The notes: generated by a model from the sequence alone, not told the origin. A stretch of 53,527 bases of DNA from Saprospiraceae bacterium (GCA_020627965.1 JAHDFX010000009.1:1-53527), one strand, 5' to 3'. Shown: positions 8,634 through 16,992, numbered from the stretch's first letter. Numbers and translations: made by a program.

Positions 8634-9560
8634 ATGCAAACCATACTTATTACTGGAGGAACGGGGCTGATCGGACAGCGACTAAGTTGTATGCTCAAAG
8701 AGAGCGACTATAACGTAATACACCTAAGTAGAAAAGAAAACTTGACTACCGAATTTCCAGCTTATCGTTGGGATATACCAAATGGCTTTATAGATAAAAC
8801 AGCTTTACAAAAAGCGGATCATATTATTCATTTGGCTGGGGCCAATATTGCCGGACATCGCTGGACAAAAAAGTTCAAGAAAATAGCCTTGGACAGTCGT
8901 GTAAACAGCCTCAAATTATTGGCAAAAGAATTAAAAAAACTGGAAGAAACGGAGGGGAAAGAACTCAAATCCTTCATTTCTGCCTCAGCTATCGGTTATT
9001 ATGGTAACAGAGGAGATGAATGGCTAATAGAAAAATCTGCTCCGGGCGACAAAGGCTTCTTGTCTGAAACTACAGTACAATGGGAATTGGCAGCCGATCA
9101 TGTTGTATCATTGGGTATAAGAGTTGCTTTACTGCGTATTGGAATTGTATTGTCTACAAAAGATGGTGCTTTGCCGCAACTTATGCTGAGTTTTAAGGCA
9201 AATACAGGAACCTGGTTTGGCAATGGAAAACAATATTATTCCTGGATACATCTTGATGATATGGCTAGAATGTTTCAATATGCGCTTGAAAATGAACATG
9301 TTCGAGGTGCTTATAATGCTGTAGCGCCCAATCCTGTTACCAATAAAGATTTTGTCAAAACCATTGCGAAAGCCCTGAATAAAAAAAGCCTGATGTTTCC
9401 TACACCAGCTTTTGCAGCCCGTCTGGCTATGGGAGAAATGGCAGACATTGTTTTGCATGGCAGCCGGGTCAATTCTCAAAAAATACAGGATGCTGGATTC
9501 AAGTTTAAGCATCCCGACTTGGAAGCTGCTTTAAAAGACTTGGTGGCAGGGGGCAAATAA
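8634..9560 (+). CDS. TIGR01777-family NAD(P)-binding epimerase
   Basis: An extended short-chain dehydrogenase-like protein of 309 residues from the ATG at 8634. The first strand and nucleotide loop TILITGGTGLIGQRL lie at the very N-terminus, and the C-terminal PAFAARLAMGEMADIVLHGSR segment is the small DUF1731-type domain of the YfcH/SDR39U1 group. The substrate of this family is not established. An upstream in-frame GTG at 8604 would add ten residues before the nucleotide loop and is less likely. The gene follows a repeat element and is not obviously co-transcribed with neighbours. Confidence 0.88.
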   Translation: MQTILITGGTGLIGQRLSCMLKESDYNVIHLSRKENLTTEFPAYRWDIPNGFIDKTALQKADHIIHLAGANIAGHRWTKKFKKIALDSRVNSLKLLAKELKKLEETEGKELKSFISASAIGYYGNRGDEWLIEKSAPGDKGFLSETTVQWELAADHVVSLGIRVALLRIGIVLSTKDGALPQLMLSFKANTGTWFGNGKQYYSWIHLDDMARMFQYALENEHVRGAYNAVAPNPVTNKDFVKTIAKALNKKSLMFPTPAFAARLAMGEMADIVLHGSRVNSQKIQDAGFKFKHPDLEAALKDLVAGGK

Positions 9561-9575
9561 GCCATCTTGTTTACT

Positions 9576-9583
9576 TAACTTTG
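9576..9583 (+). promoter_or_regulatory. candidate -7 box for rlmN
   Basis: TAACTTTG matches TAnnTTTG exactly, but no TTG sits 17-23 bases upstream. If used, the leader of about 95 bases would carry the whole inverted repeat 9591-9680. Confidence 0.3.
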
Positions 9584-9590
9584 CATAAAA

Positions 9591-9680
9591 TTGTGTTATC
9601 GTGCTAATGTATTATCGTGTTATCGTTTTTGTATACACGTGAAGCACAATAACACGATAACACAACGTAGAATAACACAA
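9591..9680. repeat. inverted repeat element of the ACACGATAAC family
   Basis: Outer arms TTGTGTTAT (9591-9599) and ATAACACAA (9672-9680) pair perfectly; inner arms 9612-9626 and 9646-9660 pair at 14 of 15 bases. The loop holds TTTTTGTATACA. Members of the same family lie at 13362 and 28861. Confidence 0.75.
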
Positions 9681-9686
9681 TAAAAT

Positions 9687-10724
9687 ATGCAAGACATCCG
9701 TCAACTCAGTCTGGAAGAACTCACCAATTACTTTTTGGAAATGGGTGAAAAGCGCTTTCGTGCCAAACAGGTTTATGAATGGCTTTGGCAGAAATCAGCT
9801 CGTTCTTTTGCTGAAATGACCAACCTTTCTAAGAACTTGCGGACACACCTGGAAACCCATTTTCTACTTCGTCCTATCGAAATCGATAAAGTACAGCATA
9901 GCTCTGATGGCACGATTAAAACCCGCTTTCGACTATATGACGGCTATTTGATCGAGTCGGTACTGATTCCTGTACCAAGTGAAAAACGCTTTACAGTTTG
10001 TGTATCATCACAGGTTGGATGCAGTCTTACCTGTTCCTTCTGTGCCACAGGGCGGATGAAAAGAGAACGGAATCTGGATGCGGGAGAAATTTATGACCAG
10101 GTCGTTATGGTAAACCAGCAATCGCTGGAAAAATTTGGACATCCATTGACGAACATCGTTTATATGGGCATGGGAGAGCCTTTGCTAGCCTATAAAAACG
10201 TTTTGAAAAGTGTAGAACATCTGACTTCTCCTGAAGGGTTAAATATGTCGCCAAGACGAATTACCGTCAGTACAGCCGGCATTGCCAAAATGATAAAAAA
10301 ACTGGCAGATGATAAAGTTCGTTTCAATTTAGCCTTATCGCTCCACGCAGCCGATGATACCAAGCGCAACGAGATTATGCCCATCAATGAGCAAAATAAT
10401 CTCGAAACGCTGATGGAAGCACTTATTTATTTTCATGAACATACTGGCAACCGCATCACCTACGAATACATTGCTTTCAATAATTTCAACGACAACATAG
10501 GCGATGCCAAACGTTTGGCAAAATTATGCCGAAGTTTTCCAGTCAAAATCAATATCATCGAATACAATGCCATTGATGATGCCCCTTTCTCCAAATCAGA
10601 AGAAGATCGACTCGACATATTCGCCCGCTATTTGAGCGATCATGGTGTCAATGTAACGGTTCGTCGTAGTCGGGGCAGAGATATTGATGCGGCTTGTGGA
10701 CAGTTGGCTAATAAAGATGCTTAA
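9687..10724 (+). CDS. rlmN: 23S rRNA A2503 / tRNA A37 C2-methyltransferase
   Basis: A radical-SAM methyltransferase of 345 residues that methylates C2 of A2503 in 23S rRNA and A37 in some tRNAs. The cluster-binding motif is CSLTCSFC (Cys112, Cys116, Cys119). The catalytic pair of this dual-methylation mechanism corresponds to Cys105 (seven residues before the cluster) and Cys337 near the C-terminus in DAACGQL. GMGEPLLAYKN supports SAM binding. The gene starts seven bases after a long inverted repeat, so its leader can fold strongly. Confidence 0.95.
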   Translation: MQDIRQLSLEELTNYFLEMGEKRFRAKQVYEWLWQKSARSFAEMTNLSKNLRTHLETHFLLRPIEIDKVQHSSDGTIKTRFRLYDGYLIESVLIPVPSEKRFTVCVSSQVGCSLTCSFCATGRMKRERNLDAGEIYDQVVMVNQQSLEKFGHPLTNIVYMGMGEPLLAYKNVLKSVEHLTSPEGLNMSPRRITVSTAGIAKMIKKLADDKVRFNLALSLHAADDTKRNEIMPINEQNNLETLMEALIYFHEHTGNRITYEYIAFNNFNDNIGDAKRLAKLCRSFPVKINIIEYNAIDDAPFSKSEEDRLDIFARYLSDHGVNVTVRRSRGRDIDAACGQLANKDA

Positions 10725-10768
10725 GGAATGACGCAAGAATAAACTGACTACTCACCCCTCATTCTTAA
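10721..10768. terminator. inverted repeat between convergent rlmN and DinB genes
   Basis: TTAAGGAATGA (10721-10731, including the rlmN stop) pairs with TCATTCTTAA (10759-10768) with one bulged G. The other gene's stop lies in the 27-base loop. No T run, so a weak shared 3' structure. Confidence 0.35.
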
Positions 10769-11261
10769 CATTCAAATCCATCCCCGCATAAAACCCAAGA
10801 TCCTTATCCTTCAGTAGCTTCGTCCAAAAAGCGATCTGCCCTGTATGGTAAGAATAATGCTCCACCACATGAATGATAGAGTTGATTCCCGTCTGCTCAA
10901 AGCCCTGCACAGAACGAACCTTCATCAAATCTTCCAAAGTTTGCTGACGAATGACGGAAGTAGCCGCATCAGCAGTTTTCTGCATTTTTTGCTTTAAAGC
11001 CTCTCGGTCATGTCCACCTTTGGTAGCAAACTCTGCATCACGAGTGCGTGTATCTGGCTGATTGCCCAGATTAGCAACAATGTATTGGCGAATATTGCCA
11101 CATAAATGCAAAACCAAATTACCGACACTATTAGAAGACTCATTCGGGCGTTTCCAGATGTCTTCTTCACTAAGCTCATCTAAGCATTGCAGAATACGGG
11201 GCGTACTTTCTTCCATTCTGATGATGGATTGACTGAGAAATTCCTGTGTGAAATCGTTCAT
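10752..11261 (-). CDS. DinB-family putative metalloenzyme
   Basis: A 169-residue four-helix protein of the DinB/YfiT superfamily (DUF1572-like). The helix with HLCGNIRQY carries His52, and HVVEHYSYHTGQIAFW supplies His135 and His139, the usual metal triad (His131 is a further candidate). Members include bacillithiol and mycothiol S-transferases, but most are uncharacterised; the substrate here is unknown. No signal peptide, so cytoplasmic. It is transcribed toward rlmN and back to back with the subtilisin gene. Confidence 0.85.
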   Translation of the reverse strand: MNDFTQEFLSQSIIRMEESTPRILQCLDELSEEDIWKRPNESSNSVGNLVLHLCGNIRQYIVANLGNQPDTRTRDAEFATKGGHDREALKQKMQKTADAATSVIRQQTLEDLMKVRSVQGFEQTGINSIIHVVEHYSYHTGQIAFWTKLLKDKDLGFYAGMDLNVKNEG

Positions 11262-11271
11262 AAACTACTTA

Positions 11272-11302
11272 ATTACGAATTACGAATGAGTGAATTACGA
11301 AT
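11272..11302. repeat. three copies of ATTACGAAT
   Basis: ATTACGAAT occurs at 11272-11280, 11279-11287 and 11294-11302 in the gap between two divergent genes, another short repeat family of this genome. Confidence 0.6.
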
Positions 11303-11337
11303 ATTTGTTAATTTAGGGGAAAAATTCCTAAACAATT

Positions 11338-13341
11338 ATGAAACATGTTTTTACTATTCTATTCTGTGGATTTTTCGGGCTTATCAACGCACATACACCA
11401 AAGGTAAGCTCGCCAGAACTTACGCCCCTCCCGATAGCCATCGGGATGAGGGGAATAGAGGGGTGTGTTGACTGGCAAACTAAAAGACAAACAATAGCAA
11501 ACCTTGCAAGTTCCTTAGCCTTTTCCACCCCCTGCGCCCCCTCCGAAGGGGGAATTAAAGGGGCGGCAGACTACTCCCGACTGATCCTACGCTTTCAGCC
11601 AGGCTTAGATCAGTCGACTAAAAAAGCCATATTACAAAGAATTTCACCAAATTTCACGTTACATTATGAACTCGAAGACTTGGGACTGAGTGTTGTAAAA
11701 ACCGGACTTGACCAGCATAATGACGAAATTTTTCATTTAATATACCATCAACCCCAAATTGATTTTTTTGGCTTTTTTTTCAATGATGGTACTCATGAAA
11801 TTGGCATATTAGATGAAGTGTTTTTCAAATTAAAACAGGGAGCTGACATCAATGAAATTCAATACGACCAAACCATTTACACCATAAAAAAACACCCTGC
11901 CTTAAACCATATTTACACCATAAAAACAAGAAATGCTTATCAAAGCTATCGTCTGGCAAAACGCTTAAATCTACAGGAAGTCGTAGAATTTGCAGAACCT
12001 AATTATCTGCTCAATCCCATCGTCCACAACGACCCTTTATTAGACGATCAATGGGCACTGGAAAACAATGGTACTGCTACGGTCGCTAATGGCATTGCCG
12101 GAGCAGATATGTCTGTACTGGATACCTGGACGATCACAAAAGGCAATCCTAATATCAAAATCTCGATCATGGATTCTGGCGTGGACACCCTGCATCCTGA
12201 TCTGATCAATAACCTGCTGCCTGGCTATGATGCTTTTGGAACTGGTACCAATGGTTATCCTACTCCGAATTATCCCGAAGATGCGCACGGAACACATTGT
12301 GCAGGCATAGTGGCAGCAGAAGCTGATAATGGGATTGGTATGGCAGGCGTAGCGCCTGAATGTAGCCTCATTCCTGTCCGTATGTTTTTCTATGCAGATA
12401 CGATTCTGGGCGTTATTCCTTTTTCTACAAGTGAGGCACTGGCAGAAGGCATCCGTTGGGCATGGCAGGATGCTGGGGCAGATATACAAAGCCATTCCTG
12501 GAGCTTGCCGGATATTTATTTGCAATTGGGTTTGCCAAGTGGTAATCCGGCTTTGGTAGATGCAGCAATAGAAGAAGCGACTACGCTGGGGCGTAATGGA
12601 AAAGGATGTCTGTTATTTTTTTCGAGTGGCAATGAAAATGCCGATGCGGCCAACTGGCCAGGCAGATTACCCAATGTGATGGCAGTAACAGCGACGTCTA
12701 TGTGTGACGAAAGAAAATCACCCGATTCTTGCGATGGGCAGGATTGGGGCGGTAATTATGGTGCTGATATAGATTTTGGAGCGCCTGGCGTGGAGGTTTA
12801 TGCAACAGATATGCGCGGTCCTTTGGGGGTATATGTCTCAGATTATCGCCCCGATTTTGGTGGCACTTCAGCTTCTTGCCCCAATGCTGCGGGTATAGCG
12901 GCTCTAATGCTTTCTGTAGATGCTACATTGATGCTTGATGAATACCGTCAGCGCATGAGCGAAGGCTGTGATAAAGTGGGGGGCTATGCCTATGATTCTA
13001 CTGCGGTGTATGGTAATTGGTCGCAGGAGCTGGGGTATGGACGCCTCAATGCCTGGAAATGTGTTGCGCCCCTGGCAGGCATTACAGGTACTCATGAAGT
13101 TGCTGGGCAAGACTTATTTACGGTGTACCCTAATCCGGCTGACCATGAACTTATTGTAAAAATAAATACAACAAAAAACACAACACTAAGACTGATAAAT
13201 GCTTTAGGGCAAACTCTTGTTGAGCAGGCTGTTTTGGGGGGAATAGTATTGAATACCAATGATATACCAGCAGGTTTGTATTTTATTCAAATAGAAAAAG
13301 AAGGGCAATTTTTCTCAGAAAAGATCATTGTTCAGCATTAA
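11338..13341 (+). CDS. secreted subtilisin-like S8 peptidase with T9SS sorting domain
   Basis: A 667-residue exported serine protease. Signal peptide about 1-18. The propeptide-like region (about 78-235) precedes the S8 catalytic domain with triad Asp279 (DSGVDTLHPDL), His317 (DAHGTHCAGIV) and Ser511 (GGTSASCPNAAG). The last 80 residues, from FTVYPNPADHE, form a type A T9SS sorting domain, so the protein is predicted to cross the outer membrane through T9SS and be anchored or released. Residues about 29-76 look unlike the rest, being the translation of a palindromic repeat element (11423-11565) inserted in frame between signal peptide and propeptide. The catalytic part appears intact. Confidence 0.92.
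   Translation: MKHVFTILFCGFFGLINAHTPKVSSPELTPLPIAIGMRGIEGCVDWQTKRQTIANLASSLAFSTPCAPSEGGIKGAADYSRLILRFQPGLDQSTKKAILQRISPNFTLHYELEDLGLSVVKTGLDQHNDEIFHLIYHQPQIDFFGFFFNDGTHEIGILDEVFFKLKQGADINEIQYDQTIYTIKKHPALNHIYTIKTRNAYQSYRLAKRLNLQEVVEFAEPNYLLNPIVHNDPLLDDQWALENNGTATVANGIAGADMSVLDTWTITKGNPNIKISIMDSGVDTLHPDLINNLLPGYDAFGTGTNGYPTPNYPEDAHGTHCAGIVAAEADNGIGMAGVAPECSLIPVRMFFYADTILGVIPFSTSEALAEGIRWAWQDAGADIQSHSWSLPDIYLQLGLPSGNPALVDAAIEEATTLGRNGKGCLLFFSSGNENADAANWPGRLPNVMAVTATSMCDERKSPDSCDGQDWGGNYGADIDFGAPGVEVYATDMRGPLGVYVSDYRPDFGGTSASCPNAAGIAALMLSVDATLMLDEYRQRMSEGCDKVGGYAYDSTAVYGNWSQELGYGRLNAWKCVAPLAGITGTHEVAGQDLFTVYPNPADHELIVKINTTKNTTLRLINALGQTLVEQAVLGGIVLNTNDIPAGLYFIQIEKEGQFFSEKIIVQH
11423..11565 (+). 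repeat. paired palindromic repeats inside the peptidase gene
   Basis: Left unit: CGCCCCT, then stem CCCGAT/ATCGGG (11430-11445), then AGGGG words. Right unit in reverse order: CCACCCCCTG, stem CCCCCT/AGGGGG (11537-11552), then AGGGGCG. The two are inverted relative to each other and the reading frame stays open through both. Confidence 0.7.
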
Positions 13342-13361
13342 TGTAGAAGCGAGAAGCGAGA

Positions 13362-13420
13362 TGTTTTTGTATACAACAAGTAGCACAATAACACGATAAC
13401 ACAATAATACGATAACACAA
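13362..13420. repeat. half element of the ACACGATAAC family
   Basis: The stretch shares TTTTTGTATACA and AGCACAATAACACGATAAC with the right half of the 9591-9680 element, followed by a second ATACGATAACACAAC. The left arm is absent, so this is a truncated or solo copy. Confidence 0.65.
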
Positions 13421-13468
13421 CAAATAAAGAAAAATCATCTTGAAATATGAAAACAGCCTATTTATTGA

Positions 13469-13476
13469 TACTTTTG
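13469..13476 (+). promoter_or_regulatory. candidate -7 box of the STAS gene
   Basis: TACTTTTG fits TAnnTTTG and lies 22 bases before the ATG at 13499. The nearest usable TTG (13440-13442) is 26 bases upstream, slightly too far. Confidence 0.3.
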
Positions 13477-13498
13477 CTCTTCACAAAACAAATATACT

Positions 13499-13879
13499 AT
13501 GAAGTATTCTGTCGATAAACAGGAGGCATATACCCTACTTAAGTTGAGTGAAAACAATTTGAACACTCTGGTAGCTCCTGATCTAAAATCTCAGTTATAT
13601 ATTATTCAGAGCGAAGGAGCGCAGAATGTTATTTTTGATCTCAGCGAAGTAGAATATGTAGATTCTTCCGGTCTCAGTGCCATTCTTACAGGACACCGTC
13701 TATGGAAAGATAATGGAGTATTTGTGGTGACTGGTGTACAAAGTGATAGTGTAAAAAAACTCATCGAAATTTCTCAGTTGGAACCCATTCTAAATATAGT
13801 TCCAAGTGTTCAGGAATCCATTGATTTTGTTAAAATGGATATACTGGAAAGAGAAATAGATGGAGGCGAGGAAGAATAA
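13499..13879 (+). CDS. STAS-domain protein (anti-sigma factor antagonist type)
   Basis: A 126-residue protein made of one STAS domain with a short acidic tail (EREIDGGEEE). The loop VDSSGLSAIL at 54-63 carries the Ser that is phosphorylated in SpoIIAA-like antagonists (Ser56 or Ser57). Such proteins bind an anti-sigma kinase in partner switching, but no RsbW-like kinase or PP2C phosphatase gene is adjacent, so the partner is unknown. The gene stands alone between two repeat-rich gaps. Confidence 0.85.
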   Translation: MKYSVDKQEAYTLLKLSENNLNTLVAPDLKSQLYIIQSEGAQNVIFDLSEVEYVDSSGLSAILTGHRLWKDNGVFVVTGVQSDSVKKLIEISQLEPILNIVPSVQESIDFVKMDILEREIDGGEEE

Positions 13880-13939
13880 AGCCATATCAGGAAACACAAT
13901 AAACGTAAATCATCCCGAATTTATTAAGGAGTAAGAAAT

Positions 13940-14088
13940 GTCCATAGTTGATGGTCAATAGTCCATAGTTGAAGTAATAAAGTACTCCAGTTTACCAGAT
14001 GACACATGTATTTTGCAACGCAAAATGAGAGGCAATAGGGCGTTAAGACTAGAAAGCAGCTATCGACCATGGACTGTCGACTATCGAC
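13940..14088. repeat. imperfect inverted repeat with TCCATAGT motifs
   Basis: Left arm 13940-13971 carries GTCCATAGTTG twice around ATGGTCAATA. Right arm 14057-14088 carries TATCGACCATGGACTGTCGA and is its complement at about 24 of 32 positions. The spacer is 85 bases. Confidence 0.6.
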
Positions 14089-14254
14089 CTCTTATAATTT
14101 CTATTTTGACCAAAATTCTGGATGACTCATGTTTTAACCACATAAACACCATGTTCAGAACGACACATATTACCTGCGAAGAATGTGGGGAAGAATTCCT
14201 TGCCAAACTTACTTTGTGTTTCAATACATGAAACAGCTTGCCAAGCCCCTATCC

Positions 14255-14420
14255 AATAGGCTTGTTACTCTTTAATAAGTGCCGCTCTGAAATTCAGATT
14301 TTTTTGATAGTTTTTCTCAAAAAATTAGTGCATAGCCCCGCTACGGACTCATTTTTTGAGGAAAAATAGCGGAAAAAGATGTTTTCAGAGGGGTGTTAAT
14401 TAAAGGGTAACAAGTCTAAT
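14255..14420. repeat. 166-base near-palindrome, MITE-like
   Basis: Arms 14255-14336 and 14340-14420 are imperfect complements over about 80 bases, with a three-base centre (14337-14339). Well-paired blocks include AGGCTTGTTACTCTTTAAT against its counterpart ending at 14418, CTCAAAAAAT against ATTTTTTGAG, and CATAGC against GCTACG. No reading frame of note. It lies directly downstream of the terminator of the leftward gene. Confidence 0.75.
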
Positions 14421-14453
14421 AAAAAAAGGAAGCAGATTCAAAATCAATCTGCT
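14421..14453 (-). terminator. Rho-independent terminator of the HerA-like gene
   Basis: Read on the minus strand, an 8-base stem AGCAGATT/AATCTGCT with a 7-base loop is followed by TCCTTTTTTT. It lies 79 bases after the stop codon of the leftward gene. Confidence 0.8.
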
Positions 14454-14531
14454 CCCCCATTTTGTGCTATTCAGGAAGCTGCCATAATGAGCAGCTACTA
14501 GTCTCTTATTGTCGTCAGACGGCACTATCTA

Positions 14532-16103
14532 CTACCAAAGACTTCTCCTTCTTCTACTTGATGTCTTCACACCCAAAGCCCCAAGCAAACCTCTCGTCAG
14601 CTCTCTGGCAACGGTGCGGCCAATTTGTCGGGTAGCCGTATTGTCCATCACATTTTCCAACATGCTTTTCTCCTTCTTCTTACTACGGGAAGTAGACTTG
14701 GCAGCTTTCTCTTGTTGTTTCTTTATTTCTTCCTGATGCTCTTCCTTTTTGGCAAGCTCTATCTTTTCGCCTAAGATTTCATAAGCACTTTCACGATCTA
14801 CCTCAATATTATACTTCTTGATGATCTCCGACTTTTTCATAATATCCTTGATCTCCTTATCCGTCAGTACATCCATTCTGGACTGTGGCGCACGGAGTAA
14901 AGTATGTGCCAGTGGAGTAGGAATACCCTTTTCGCTCAATGCAGTCACTAAAGCCTCTCCAATACCTAGCGTAGTCAGCAATTCATCCGTTTCATAAAAA
15001 TCAGTAAGCGGATAATTTTGTGCTGCCAACTTAATAGCTTTACGATCTTTTGCTGTAAAAGCACGTAAAGCATGCTGTATTTTCAAACCTAACTGACCCA
15101 GTACCGCATCTGGAATATCCGTAGGGTTTTGAGTAACGAAGTACAGACCAACTCCTTTAGAGCGGATCAATTTAACAATCGCTTCTATCTGATCCAATAA
15201 TGCATCACTAGCTTCATTAAACACAAGGTGTGCTTCATCAATAAAGATCACCAATTCCGGTTTGCCTGCATCACCTTGTTCTGGTAAGGTAGCATATATC
15301 TCTGCCAGCATTTGTAGCATGAAAGTAGAGAATAGTTTTGGTCTGTCCTGCAAATCTGTCAGACGGACAACAGAAACCATACCTTTACCATCTTCCTGAC
15401 GAATCAGGTCTTCTATTTCAAAAGATACTTCGCCAAAGAAACGATCTGCTCCCTGCTGCTCAATCTCTATGATCTTACGGGTGATCGCACCGGTAGAAGC
15501 TGTTGACATACGTCCGTATTCTTCTTCTGCTTCCTCTTTGCCTTCGCCAGTCATGTATTGCAAAGTCTTTTTGAAATCTTTCAGATCGACCAGTGGAATA
15601 TTATTGTCATCACAATATTTGAAAACAACAGAAACGATACCACTTTGCGTACTATTCAATTCCAATATCTTTGAAAACAGAACAGGACCGAACTCCGTCA
15701 CTGTAGCACGTAAGCGTGCACCAGGTTCGTCAGATAAAGTCAGAAATTCTACAGGGCTGGTACCAATTTCAAAAGGAATACCGATTTTTTCATGCCTTTC
15801 GTCAATTTTTTTGTGCCCAGGACTTGGAGCAGCAATACCACTCAAATCTCCTTTTATATCCATTAACAAAACGGGAACGCCGTTATTGGAAAGCTGTTCT
15901 GCCAAAATTTGCAGTGTTTTTGTTTTCCCTGAACCTGTAGCACCAGCAATTAAACCGTGACGATTGATCGTTTTTAAAGGAACTTTGACGAGTGAATTGG
16001 TCTGGCACTCACCATTAAGCATAGCGCCTCCAAGTACAATGGATTCACCTTCAAAAGAATAGCCGTCTTCTATGGTCTTAATAAATTGGTCTTTTTGCGA
16101 CAT
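14532..16103 (-). CDS. HerA/YjgR-like DUF853 ATPase
   Basis: A 523-residue P-loop ATPase of the DUF853 (E. coli YjgR) group, related to HerA and VirB4/FtsK-type motors. Walker A is GATGSGKT at 54-61, Walker B is LVIFIDEAHLVF, and FVTQNPTDIPDAVLGQLG is the conserved sensor region. The C-terminus is Lys/Gln rich then basic (SRSKKKEK, SSRRRRSLW). The cellular role of this family is unclear; no NurA-like nuclease gene is near. I chose the ATG at 16103 because GGAG lies 18 bases upstream and the 20 extra residues from a GTG at 16163 are hydrophobic and unlike the family. Confidence 0.88.
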   Translation of the reverse strand: MSQKDQFIKTIEDGYSFEGESIVLGGAMLNGECQTNSLVKVPLKTINRHGLIAGATGSGKTKTLQILAEQLSNNGVPVLLMDIKGDLSGIAAPSPGHKKIDERHEKIGIPFEIGTSPVEFLTLSDEPGARLRATVTEFGPVLFSKILELNSTQSGIVSVVFKYCDDNNIPLVDLKDFKKTLQYMTGEGKEEAEEEYGRMSTASTGAITRKIIEIEQQGADRFFGEVSFEIEDLIRQEDGKGMVSVVRLTDLQDRPKLFSTFMLQMLAEIYATLPEQGDAGKPELVIFIDEAHLVFNEASDALLDQIEAIVKLIRSKGVGLYFVTQNPTDIPDAVLGQLGLKIQHALRAFTAKDRKAIKLAAQNYPLTDFYETDELLTTLGIGEALVTALSEKGIPTPLAHTLLRAPQSRMDVLTDKEIKDIMKKSEIIKKYNIEVDRESAYEILGEKIELAKKEEHQEEIKKQQEKAAKSTSRSKKKEKSMLENVMDNTATRQIGRTVARELTRGLLGALGVKTSSRRRRSLW

Positions 16104-16512
16104 AATTGTTTGATTTTTTTCTCCTATTTCAAGAATAAATATTTTTTTTACTAACTTGGCCACTAATATACTGACATTACATTAAACCACGTGAACCGAA
16201 TTATGAGCTTTTTAATAAAATTACCCTCCCAATGCTTTGTAAACTAAAGTCATAAGTGTTTTTAGGTATGCCTTTTTTGTACCTGTACTTCATCCGTTCT
16301 TTACTCAAAGTTCGACTGTGAGGGTCTTCATTCAGGTAGAAAAGTAATTCCTAAAACTGTCAATTACTTATTTACAAACTAAAAAGCCCCCTCCTATGTT
16401 CACATAATTCATTCTAGGTTATCATTATCCTTTGATAATTTTTTTACCTGTTATAGTAATGTTCTTGAATAGTAATTTACTTTACTACTCATTTATTTTT
16501 CATTAAAATAAA
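16104..16512. other. divergent intergenic region before the exosortase locus
   Basis: This 409-base AT-rich gap must hold the start signals for the leftward ATPase gene and the rightward exosortase locus. I find no exact TAnnTTTG box for either, no strong hairpin and no gene. Confidence 0.4.
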
Positions 16513-16992
16513 ATGACCTTTTCTATGAAAAACCGAAAACTAACTATCACGATACTCTTCGCAGTAGTGTTGATTATTGGCTTTGTTATGCTGTTAAGAC
16601 AGACAAATACTAAAAATGACACATCTTTAGCAACAAATGGTGATAAACCAAAGACTGAAAAACCAACGAAACAGCCTAATACGGACGGTGTAAAGCTAAA
16701 AGCTAATAAGCAGGTAATAACGACTCCGATTAAAGCTATCCGTGGAGGAAAAACAACAGCTAATCCCGCAACAAACCAAGACAATAGCAATATAAGACTT
16801 GTTGCTCCAGGCAACCGAAAAGCTAGTACAACCAAACCAACTGTGAATAATTCAAATATCAGACTGATTCCAGGTGGTGTTCAGGGAGCTTCTAAAGAGC
16901 AGGAAATTCAAAAACTGAATAAAATGTTACAAAATGCCTCATCTCCTGCCGAAAAAGCTAAAATTAAAAGCAAATTAAACACAGTACAATAG
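16513..16992 (+). CDS. small single-span protein at head of exosortase locus
   Basis: A 159-residue protein I do not recognise. A hydrophobic segment (about 10-28) near the N-terminus would anchor it in the inner membrane or serve as an uncleaved signal. The rest is Lys/Thr/Asn/Gln-rich and probably disordered, with a twofold repeat NSNIRLVAPG and NSNIRLIPGG, ending in a predicted helix (KEQEIQKLNKMLQNASSPAE). An alternative ATG at 16525 would remove four residues. It lies 22 bases before the large CTERM protein and is likely co-transcribed with the exosortase genes. A partner or chaperone role is a guess. Confidence 0.65.
   Translation: MTFSMKNRKLTITILFAVVLIIGFVMLLRQTNTKNDTSLATNGDKPKTEKPTKQPNTDGVKLKANKQVITTPIKAIRGGKTTANPATNQDNSNIRLVAPGNRKASTTKPTVNNSNIRLIPGGVQGASKEQEIQKLNKMLQNASSPAEKAKIKSKLNTVQ

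Larger units (their letters stand above)
13880..14531. other. 652-base gene-free region with two inverted repeats and a terminator
   Basis: I see no credible gene. The region holds an imperfect inverted repeat at 13940-14088, a 166-base near-palindrome at 14255-14420, and the terminator of the leftward ATPase gene at 14421-14453. A possible 72-codon frame across the middle is made largely of repeat sequence and was discarded. Confidence 0.7.

Noticed and set aside
13447-13518. 23-codon frame beginning MKTAYLLILLLF that looks like a signal peptide
   Set aside because: It overlaps the STAS start, stops at once, and contains the candidate -7 box TACTTTTG; the bases are better explained as promoter.
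14013-14231. 72-codon frame with a CEECG motif
   Set aside because: Much of it is the right arm of an inverted repeat, and no start signal or homology is apparent.
16104-16163. Extended start of the HerA-like ATPase at a GTG
   Set aside because: The extra 20 residues are unlike the family and a better placed ATG with GGAG upstream exists at 16103.
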